A stretch of 6,623 bases of DNA from JBFHER01 sp041584055 (lineage in GTDB: Bacteria; Bacteroidota; Bacteroidia; Bacteroidales; UBA5342): positions 1-6,623 of the forward strand of contig JBFHER010000218.1 in assembly GCA_041584055.1 (NCBI GenBank), in the 5' to 3' direction. Both the position numbers and the translations under genes were made by a program. Shown in pieces: positions 1 through 4,860 of this stretch (positions are counted from its first letter, which is position 1; each line of letters begins with the position of its first letter). The notes beneath the pieces were generated by a model, which did not search any database, was not told the DNA's origin, and worked only from the letters and a program-made list of their open reading frames with translations.

Positions 1-15
1 AATCAAAAAGATTCT

Positions 16-162
16 CTAAAATATACGAAACTCGCTCCGCTCAAACAACGCATATTTTTTAACGATAATCTGTTTGATTTTCTTAACGGAAATTCCATGA
101 GGCGGATAGTGAGCCACATGATGACAAAAATGTTCAATTCCATTTTTATTAGTACTATTCAT
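16..162 (-). CDS. Hypothetical short ORF, 48 aa
   Basis: A complete ATG-to-TAG frame encodes 48 residues that I do not recognise. It is rich in His and Lys, with a HFCHHVAHYPPHG segment at residues 11-23, a basic stretch (VKKIKQIIVKK) at 26-36, and the end ALFERSEFRIF. There is no signal peptide or membrane segment. An AGAAAG stretch a few bases before the ATG could serve as a weak ribosome binding site. It lies beyond the terminator that closes the neighbouring operon, so it would need its own promoter, and I see none. It could be a real small gene, the degraded start of a longer gene cut by the stop at 16-18, part of a mobile element continuing to the left, or chance. Low confidence. Confidence 0.25.
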   Translation of the reverse strand: MNSTNKNGIEHFCHHVAHYPPHGISVKKIKQIIVKKYALFERSEFRIF

Positions 163-216
163 TACTTTCTAAATCTTTTTAACGAACAGTAGTGTTTAAA
201 AATAAAGCCCTGATGC

Positions 217-259
217 AAAAAAAAGGGGACGAACCAAACAATGGTCATCCCCTCTTTTT
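217..259 (-). terminator. Intrinsic terminator, probably bidirectional
   Basis: Plus-strand positions 224-229 (AGGGGA) pair with 248-253 (TCCCCT). An inner stem pairs 233-235 with 243-245, extended on the minus strand by a G-U pair, around a loop at 236-242. Read leftward, the stem is followed by eight T residues (complement of 217-224). Read rightward, it is followed by CTTTTT (254-259). It sits 20 nt past the stop codon of the thioredoxin-thioredoxin reductase gene and should end that operon. It would also block transcription entering from the left. Confidence 0.85.
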
Positions 260-278
260 ATGAAATTCATTCCCTGGC

Positions 279-1547
279 TTAACCTATATCCTTTGTAATG
301 CTCATGGCGGCGATCGTGCCATCTGCAATCGCAGTGGTTATTTGGCGGTACTTCTTACTAATTACATCTCCAACGGCATACACGCCATCCACAGAGGTAA
401 GCATGTCATCATTGGTTTTAATGTAGCCCCACTTATCCAATTCAAAAGCATCTCCGAACATGTCCAGGTTTGGCTTTAATCCAACAAATACAAAGATACC
501 ATCGGCTGAAATTGCTTTCTTCTCTCCTGTCTTTAAATCCTCGACCTCTACAACCATTTTGTCCCCATCTTTTTTGAAAGCACGAGGCTCATGTTCGAAC
601 ATGAAATTTATCTTTTCATTTTTGAATGCTTTCTCCTGCGCTTGCTTGTTGGCCTGTAGCTTATCAAATTGATGTACGATGGTGATTTTCGAAGCAAATT
701 TCGAAATAAAATCAGCTTCCTCAATGGCCGAGTTCCCACCACCAATCACAATCACCTCTTTATCCACGTAATACTTTGCATCACACGTTGCACAATAGGA
801 TATGCCCTGACCTTTGTATTCATATTCACCTGGTATTCCCAGGTGGTTAGGGGAAGTACCTGTGGATACAATGATTCGCTTCGCTTTTATGGTTTCAAAT
901 TCATCAATGAGAATTTCTTTTTTCTCCAGATCAACATGTGTGACATCAACTGCAACTTTATAGGATGTACCGCAACGTTTCGTTTGTTCCGACATGTTGT
1001 GTGATAACATAAATCCTGGTTGAGGATCGATGAATCCGGGATAATTGGAAACCATATGGGTTGTTGAAACGTTTCCTCCCGGCAAACCAATGTCAATCAC
1101 GGTGGCATCTATCCTTGCCTGACACAGATATAATCCGGCCGTTAATCCACCGGGACCGCCACCAAGGATTGCAACATCGGTGTAGGTTACCAAAGGCTCT
1201 ATGGTGTCCATGATGCTTTTCACTTTATCCTCACCAATCATATGACGTATTTCACGCACAATTTCAGAACGTTTGATACCACCTGTTAAACGTTGACATT
1301 CCTCTTTACCATTTTTGTAAAACAACAAGGTTGGGGAACCTTTCACACCAAGTTTTTCAGACAACTCTCTGTTTCCCTGACGGAAGATCTTCACAAATTT
1401 TATTTCTTTACCGAAAAGTTTTTCAAGACTTTCAAGTTTAGGAGCCACAGCCTCACAGGGTGGACACTCCGTTGAGTAAAAGTCAACCAAAACAAGTTTT
1501 TCTTCAAGAACTTCCTTTTGATATTCGTTTTGTGTAATCTCTTTCAT
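279..1547 (-). CDS. Thioredoxin-thioredoxin reductase fusion protein (422 aa)
   Basis: A cytoplasmic dithiol redox module. Residues 1 to about 105 are a thioredoxin domain with active site C28-P-P-C31 (the usual is CGPC, and the preceding Trp is replaced by Glu) and a cis-Pro loop S71-P72. Residues about 122-422 are a low-molecular-weight thioredoxin reductase: FAD motif GGGPGG (129-134), redox pair C252-A-T-C255, a nucleotide-binding motif GGGNSAIEEA (269-278), and a C-terminal GDV flavin motif (393-395). The thioredoxin is at the N-terminus; the well-known mycobacterial fusion has the opposite order. The HRR-type motif that typically binds the NADPH 2'-phosphate is replaced by VHQFDK (291-296), so NADH, ferredoxin or another donor is possible. 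It is the last gene of the operon, after a 74-nt spacer containing a palindrome. No Shine-Dalgarno is visible. It may reduce Cys-rich products or partners of the upstream genes; that role is inferred. Confidence 0.93.
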   Translation of the reverse strand: MKEITQNEYQKEVLEEKLVLVDFYSTECPPCEAVAPKLESLEKLFGKEIKFVKIFRQGNRELSEKLGVKGSPTLLFYKNGKEECQRLTGGIKRSEIVREIRHMIGEDKVKSIMDTIEPLVTYTDVAILGGGPGGLTAGLYLCQARIDATVIDIGLPGGNVSTTHMVSNYPGFIDPQPGFMLSHNMSEQTKRCGTSYKVAVDVTHVDLEKKEILIDEFETIKAKRIIVSTGTSPNHLGIPGEYEYKGQGISYCATCDAKYYVDKEVIVIGGGNSAIEEADFISKFASKITIVHQFDKLQANKQAQEKAFKNEKINFMFEHEPRAFKKDGDKMVVEVEDLKTGEKKAISADGIFVFVGLKPNLDMFGDAFELDKWGYIKTNDDMLTSVDGVYAVGDVISKKYRQITTAIADGTIAAMSITKDIG

Positions 1548-1563
1548 TTTAAAATAGATATAT

Positions 1564-1616
1564 GAATCAAGACATAAGACACAAGACTCGCAGTCTTAAA
1601 TCTTAGGTCTTGTATC
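1564..1616. repeat. Imperfect intergenic palindrome (about 25-nt arms)
   Basis: The arms 1564-1588 and 1592-1616 pair at 19 of 25 positions around a 3-nt CGC centre, in blocks of 6 (AAGACT/AGTCTT), 5 (TAAGA/TCTTA) and 6 (CAAGAC/GTCTTG) pairs. The arms are built from repeated AAGAC-type words. It fills most of the gap between the DUF1847 gene and the thioredoxin-reductase fusion. There is no T tract on the minus strand after it, so it is not a normal terminator. It resembles dispersed intergenic palindromic repeats, and in RNA it could act as a processing or stability hairpin within the operon transcript. Confidence 0.6.
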
Positions 1617-1621
1617 CGGGG

Positions 1622-2176
1622 TTAAATTTTATCTTTTTTAAGGGCCTTTAATGGCGCATGCTGATGTACTCTGTCTTTTACCAAAAAATTGCTCACATCC
1701 GCCTGTACCTCACGATTAAACAATATTTCATGTCCCATGCACAAACCCATGGTGATCACAAAATCGGCTTCTTCTTTATTTAATTGTGCAGCCTGACCAA
1801 TCGGATTGCAGGAAACATTGCATATTTCTGAATCCATGTTAACATCTGTTTGTGAAATACCCCCCACTGTGCATGAGGTGGCACTTACATTTAATCCATT
1901 TTCCCGAAGCAATGCAACAATCTGAGCAGCATCCTTTTCCATGCCATAGCAATAAGCCAGACCTATTTTTTTATATTTCATCAACCTCGCAAACTCAATG
2001 GTTTCCTCCAGGCGGGACAAGCGACCTGCCCTGCCATGATCCACCAACTTTGCTGCAGCCTGAACAATGTCCTGTTCCCCGTGGTACTTTTCGATCACGT
2101 CCTGCGCTTCAAAGCCTGTGGCAGCACAAGCTTCCATGCTACGACAATTTTTCGGTTTACATGCTGTACAATTCAT
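1622..2176 (-). CDS. DUF1847 family Cys-rich putative metal-binding protein (184 aa)
   Basis: I recognise the DUF1847 family from the N-terminal Cys cluster, the CNPIGQAAQLN segment (123-133), GLCMGHEILF (144-153) and the ending KDRVHQHAP (167-175). Nine cysteines lie at 3, 6, 11, 17, 76, 102, 119, 123 and 146. The first four form a C-x2-C-x4-C-x5-C cluster suited to binding a metal or Fe-S cluster. No signal peptide is visible, so it should be cytoplasmic. The family has no established biochemical role that I know of; metal binding is inferred from the Cys pattern. The start codon lies 2 nt after the stop of the radical SAM gene (TGA-CC-ATG), which suggests translational coupling and a shared task. 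No Shine-Dalgarno is visible, in line with coupling and with Bacteroidota habits. The family assignment is from memory of conserved motifs, not from a search. Confidence 0.85.
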   Translation of the reverse strand: MNCTACKPKNCRSMEACAATGFEAQDVIEKYHGEQDIVQAAAKLVDHGRAGRLSRLEETIEFARLMKYKKIGLAYCYGMEKDAAQIVALLRENGLNVSATSCTVGGISQTDVNMDSEICNVSCNPIGQAAQLNKEEADFVITMGLCMGHEILFNREVQADVSNFLVKDRVHQHAPLKALKKDKI

Positions 2177-2178
2177 GG

Positions 2179-3480
2179 TCAGACTTCAAAATAATTGGCA
2201 ATTCCAAGTTCAAGTAACTCCTTTACTGGTCGGCAATCGTGACTGTTTAATTCACCATTATAGTTTTTGGCCATGGATGCACATCCTCCGCCACAAATTA
2301 AACTCAGTTCACAGGATTTACATTTAGGGATAGAGAGAATATCCCTATCCGTCCAGGCCTCTATTTCGTCTTCAAATTTTTTAACTTCAGGGTAAAAAGT
2401 ACCAAGACTTTCGCCTTCCTTTCCTACCGTCGCCGTGCAGGCATAAAAATTGCCTGTAAAATCGAAGGCCCATTCCGTTTTGGTTCCCGTACAGGCATCA
2501 AACAATGGTGCCGGCATTTCACCCTGTTCAAATAAGAACTTTGAAATTGAAAAAGCCGGTGCATGAAATTCAGCAATGTAAGGATGAGCTTGAAGCAAAT
2601 CGTATAGGTCTTTATATAATTCGAGCCGTGAATACAATTTATTTTGGTTGGCCTGACATTCGTGCAATTCGTAATTGCGGCCAAGCTGTGTTTTAAACAA
2701 GGGTGATTTTGTCCAGCCCCTGTCAATGGCAAATTGTGCCAGATCAGGGAGGTTTCCGATGTTTTCCTTATCCACCACCATTCTCAGATTCACAGAGATA
2801 TTGTTCGCTAGCAATGCATCCACGCCTTTCACAATCTGATCAAAGGTAGAACCGCCTCCTTTCAGATATCGACGTCTGTCGTGGTATGACTTTGTACCAT
2901 CCAAAGTTACCTGAATCTCACGGATCAGTCCGTCCTTGAAAATATCCATGTATTTATCAACATGATAGCCATTAGTGACCGCTGCAATTTCAAGTTTGCG
3001 TTGCTTTGCCTCCTGAATAATATACGCTATGTTTTCTTTTTGCTTTGGGGAATTTAAAAATGGTTCTCCACCGAAGATTGTTATGTACTTTTTTCGTCCT
3101 GCAAATTCAGTATCGACATAAGTAAAAAACGCATCAATGATTTCTTTTGTCAATTGACGCGGGGTCTCTTCATAGCCGGCCTGATAACAGTAAGAACAAT
3201 CGAAATTACAGGAATAATTTGTAACGAAGAAAATCTGTACTTCATCTTCCTCCCGATCATCAATAAAACGCAGATACTTGCTTTTAAAATCTGCTGCTTC
3301 AGCTTTTGGATCAACAACGTAGCCCTTTTCAATTAATTCAGGATCACTAAAATCACCTGCTTTGATCTTTTGAAAATGGTTTTTGTCCAGAATGTCTGCA
3401 TTCCCGGAAAGTGGATTCACGATAAAAAACTGATCGGAACCATGTACTTTGGAAACTATGTTATGTTTGGATAATTGCAT
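2179..3480 (-). CDS. Radical SAM/SPASM domain enzyme, putative peptide maturase (433 aa)
   Basis: Residues 1 to about 80 form a short N-terminal region (FFIVNPLSGN at 18-27) of the kind found before SPASM-type radical SAM enzymes; it might serve peptide recognition. The radical SAM core follows: C91-x3-C95-x2-C98 for the 4Fe-4S cluster that cleaves S-adenosylmethionine, and the SAM-binding motif GGEP (137-140). The C-terminal SPASM domain is complete: C330-x12-G-x4-C348, then C387-x2-C390-x5-C396-x3-C400, and C416, enough for two auxiliary Fe-S clusters. SPASM enzymes mostly modify ribosomal peptides (thioether, C-C or other crosslinks) or activate sulfatases; the latter have different local motifs. 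A 31-residue Cys peptide gene ends 30 nt upstream, so a peptide substrate is likely, but the reaction cannot be read from the sequence. Cytoplasmic and oxygen-sensitive. Expression is probably reduced by the terminator at 3488-3528. Confidence 0.93.
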   Translation of the reverse strand: MQLSKHNIVSKVHGSDQFFIVNPLSGNADILDKNHFQKIKAGDFSDPELIEKGYVVDPKAEAADFKSKYLRFIDDREEDEVQIFFVTNYSCNFDCSYCYQAGYEETPRQLTKEIIDAFFTYVDTEFAGRKKYITIFGGEPFLNSPKQKENIAYIIQEAKQRKLEIAAVTNGYHVDKYMDIFKDGLIREIQVTLDGTKSYHDRRRYLKGGGSTFDQIVKGVDALLANNISVNLRMVVDKENIGNLPDLAQFAIDRGWTKSPLFKTQLGRNYELHECQANQNKLYSRLELYKDLYDLLQAHPYIAEFHAPAFSISKFLFEQGEMPAPLFDACTGTKTEWAFDFTGNFYACTATVGKEGESLGTFYPEVKKFEDEIEAWTDRDILSIPKCKSCELSLICGGGCASMAKNYNGELNSHDCRPVKELLELGIANYFEV

Positions 3481-3487
3481 GTTTTCT

Positions 3488-3528
3488 AAAAAAAGGCCGG
3501 AGCCATGAAATTAATCATGGCAACCGGC
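3488..3528 (-). terminator. Intrinsic terminator/attenuator overlapping the end of the peptide gene
   Basis: On the minus strand GCCGG (3528-3524) pairs with CCGGC (3500-3496), and GCCATGA (3521-3515) pairs with TCATGGC (3508-3502). They are separated by a small internal loop and closed by a 6-nt loop (3514-3509). A C and seven T residues follow (3494-3488), then the radical SAM start codon 7 nt later. The stem begins at codon 27 of the 31-residue peptide, and the peptide stop codon lies in the hairpin loop. A ribosome finishing the peptide would therefore melt the stem. It should lower radical SAM expression relative to the peptide and methyltransferase, or act as an attenuator linked to peptide translation. 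Confidence 0.85.
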
Positions 3529-3606
3529 TACAATCTTTGATTGTTTGGCACAACATTGTGCCTGTTTTACTTCTCTCTTCTGATCCTTCTTAATTAAACT
3601 TTTCAT
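3511..3606 (-). CDS. Small Cys-containing peptide (31 aa), candidate RiPP precursor
   Basis: An ATG-to-TAA frame of 32 codons sits between the methyltransferase stop (27 nt upstream) and the radical SAM start (30 nt downstream). The first half is highly charged and Lys-rich (KKDQKREVK at 6-14) and could be a leader. The second half carries C18-C19, then a short KQSK-type linker and the end G28-C29-H30-D31. There is no signal peptide or membrane segment. Position, length, Cys content and the terminator directly after it match precursor genes of radical SAM-modified peptides. A bare AT-rich stretch (AAATTTAATT) precedes the ATG, as is usual in Bacteroidota. I do not recognise the peptide as a known family. 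Alternatives are a regulatory leader peptide that controls the terminator, or a small metal-binding peptide that stays unmodified. Being translated is inferred from context, not shown. Confidence 0.7.
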   Translation of the reverse strand: MKSLIKKDQKREVKQAQCCAKQSKIVAGCHD

Positions 3607-3633
3607 AATTAAATTTGATTTATTGAATGATAA

Positions 3634-4275
3634 TTACACACAGCAAAACTCATCTTTCACTGCGGTAATCGTAAAACTACATACCTGTGCTGCTCCTTTT
3701 TCGTAAGGTGAGCTCTCCTCCAACACCTTCACATCTTTAAAGCCTGCATATTTCATCACTTTAAAATATTCTTCCCGGGTGATGGATCCCGCCCAACATT
3801 CTGCGACAGCTGCCGGATCGTTTCGATATTCTTCAGGGATTGCTTCCACCGCATAAATATCGCTGATCACAAAACGGCCGCCATTTTTAAGCAAACGAAA
3901 AATTTCCTTCCAGACCCGATCCTTGTTTGTAACATGATTTAATGTGCAATTGGAAATGATCAAATCTGCAATTTCATCTTTTAAAGGGATGGCTTCCAAA
4001 TCAGCCTTCACAAACTTCACATTCTCAACACCAAGTTTGTTTGCAGTCTTTGTGGCCTTATTTATCATCTCATCCGTCACATCCACCCCATAGGCAAATC
4101 CTTTCTCTCCTACTTCTTCAGCAAGCCGAATCACATCCGTTCCTCGTCCACTTCCTAAATCAATACACACCTCTCCAGGTTTTGCTTCACTTTTGTCAGC
4201 CGCTCCACCACACGATAAGCAGCATGTGTCGTTTGCAAGGTAAGTATATCTGTTCTTAATTTCTACTGTGTCCAT
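3634..4275 (-). CDS. ArsM-like SAM-dependent methyltransferase (213 aa)
   Basis: A class I methyltransferase: SAM-binding motif I DLGSGRGTD (39-47), acidic motif II GVDVTDEM (63-70) and ADLEAIPL (91-98). Three features match arsenite methyltransferases (ArsM/AS3MT): an N-terminal Cys cluster C18-C19-x2-C22-G-G, the SNCTLN segment with C110, and ECWAGSI with C160. The last two correspond to the conserved As(III)-binding cysteines of ArsM, and one of the N-terminal cysteines may supply the third ligand. At 213 residues it is shorter than typical ArsM proteins and lacks most of their C-terminal region, ending instead in CCV (C211, C212). It is the first gene of the operon, behind a palindrome-covered promoter. 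It may methylate arsenic or another thiophilic element, or it may methylate the downstream peptide. No arsR-, arsB- or arsC-like gene is in the window. The fold is certain; the substrate is inferred. Confidence 0.88.
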   Translation of the reverse strand: MDTVEIKNRYTYLANDTCCLSCGGAADKSEAKPGEVCIDLGSGRGTDVIRLAEEVGEKGFAYGVDVTDEMINKATKTANKLGVENVKFVKADLEAIPLKDEIADLIISNCTLNHVTNKDRVWKEIFRLLKNGGRFVISDIYAVEAIPEEYRNDPAAVAECWAGSITREEYFKVMKYAGFKDVKVLEESSPYEKGAAQVCSFTITAVKDEFCCV

Positions 4276-4345
4276 GATTTAATTCAAAGTGTTTAACAAT
4301 TGATTTAGCTATTAAAGTTTTACCAACTGTCGTTAATTATGCCCG

Positions 4346-4379
4346 CAAAGATAATACTTTCAAAACACATATCTACAAA
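4346..4379 (-). promoter_or_regulatory. Bacteroidota-type promoter of the methyltransferase operon
   Basis: On the minus strand a -33 box TTTG (complement of 4376-4379) is followed, after 22 nt, by a -7 box TATCTTTG (complement of 4346-4353). The -7 box is a full match to the Bacteroidota consensus TAnnTTTG; the spacing is about one base longer than usual. The start site would fall near 4338-4341, giving a 5' leader of roughly 65 nt before the methyltransferase ATG. The -33 box and most of the spacer lie within the 42-bp palindrome. Confidence 0.6.
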
Positions 4380-4403
4380 TCTAGATTTATTTATATGTGT
4401 TTT
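4362..4403. promoter_or_regulatory. 42-bp near-perfect palindrome, probable operator
   Basis: The two 21-nt half sites match at 18 of 21 positions. The outer arms are perfect for 11 bp (AAAACACATAT / ATATGTGTTTT) and the centre AAATCTAGATTT is also perfect; the three mismatches lie between them. The site covers the -33 element and most of the spacer of the methyltransferase promoter, so a dimeric or tetrameric regulator bound here should block RNA polymerase. No regulator gene is in the window. The regulator could be ArsR-like given the operon content, but this is a guess. Confidence 0.65.
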
Positions 4404-4440
4404 AAATAAGCTAAACATTGCTTCGAATTTACAAAATAAA

Positions 4441-4468
4441 TAGCATTTGTTCATCGAAACGAATGCTA
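4441..4468. repeat. 11-bp inverted repeat (hairpin)
   Basis: TAGCATTTGTT (4441-4451) pairs with AACGAATGCTA (4458-4468) around a CATCGA loop. The only imperfection is a T opposite G, a wobble pair in RNA transcribed from the plus strand. It is not followed by a clean T tract on either strand, so it is a weak terminator at best. It could be a second operator upstream of the methyltransferase promoter, or an intergenic repeat. Confidence 0.5.
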
Positions 4469-4584
4469 AATATTGACGCTGTCATACAGGAATGGTAACT
4501 TCCTGAAGTTTCATAAAACTGACTTTTAACAGCAGATCATAAAATGTTGGTCAAAAACTTAGCATAGGACAAACACATTTCACT

Positions 4585-4615
4585 TTTGTTGTGTTTTTGC
4601 CGTCATGTAATTTTA
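4585..4615 (+). promoter_or_regulatory. Weak candidate promoter for the secreted-protein gene
   Basis: TTTG (4585-4588), a 19-nt spacer and TAATTTTA (4608-4615) fit the Bacteroidota -33/-7 layout, with one mismatch in the last base of the TAnnTTTG box. The leader to the start codon at 4861 would be about 240 nt, which is long. AT-rich sequence yields such matches by chance, so this is only a candidate. Confidence 0.25.
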
Positions 4616-4860
4616 GCATATCAATTTTATTCCTTTTATAAGTTTATTCCACACACCCCATTCTGAACGTTTGTGCTATTTATAATCATTCTTTTAATTA
4701 TTGAAAAAATGCCACCAGTGCAAGGCTAAGTCACCCTTCTGTTAACTTTTAATTTTCAGGATAGCGTATACATTTCATTTCTTTTATCTTATTTACATTG
4801 TGTTTTCATTTTATTTACCTTTAATTTACATTGTAATTCTAACTAAATCATAAAAATGTC

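Larger units (their letters stand above)
4276..4860. other. Intergenic region between divergent genes
   Basis: This 585-nt AT-rich stretch separates the leftward operon from the rightward secreted-protein gene. It holds the operon's 5' leader (4276 to about 4340), its promoter and palindrome (4346-4403), a hairpin (4441-4468) and a weak candidate promoter for the rightward gene (4585-4615). An 11-nt word ATTTACATTGT occurs twice (4791-4801 and 4824-4834), 33 bp apart, shortly before the rightward start codon. I see no convincing gene, tRNA or riboswitch in the rest. Confidence 0.6.

Noticed and set aside
2424..2732. Overlapping ORFs on both strands inside the radical SAM, DUF1847 and reductase genes
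   Set aside because: They lie wholly or mostly within genes with clear protein motifs, show no motifs of their own, and are shadows of the coding frames.
3511..3606. Assigning the peptide to a known radical SAM target family such as the SbtA-like or SCIFF peptides
   Set aside because: It is much shorter and lacks the repeated Cys motifs I associate with those families, so no family name is given.
279..4275. Reading the operon as a classical ars detoxification operon
   Set aside because: Only an ArsM-like methyltransferase is present; there is no ArsR, ArsB/Acr3 or ArsC, and the radical SAM gene lacks anything I can tie to the known ArsS arsenosugar enzyme beyond the shared superfamily.
4441..4468. 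Calling the hairpin a terminator
   Set aside because: No gene runs into it on either strand and the following T-rich stretch is interrupted, so it is listed only as an inverted repeat.
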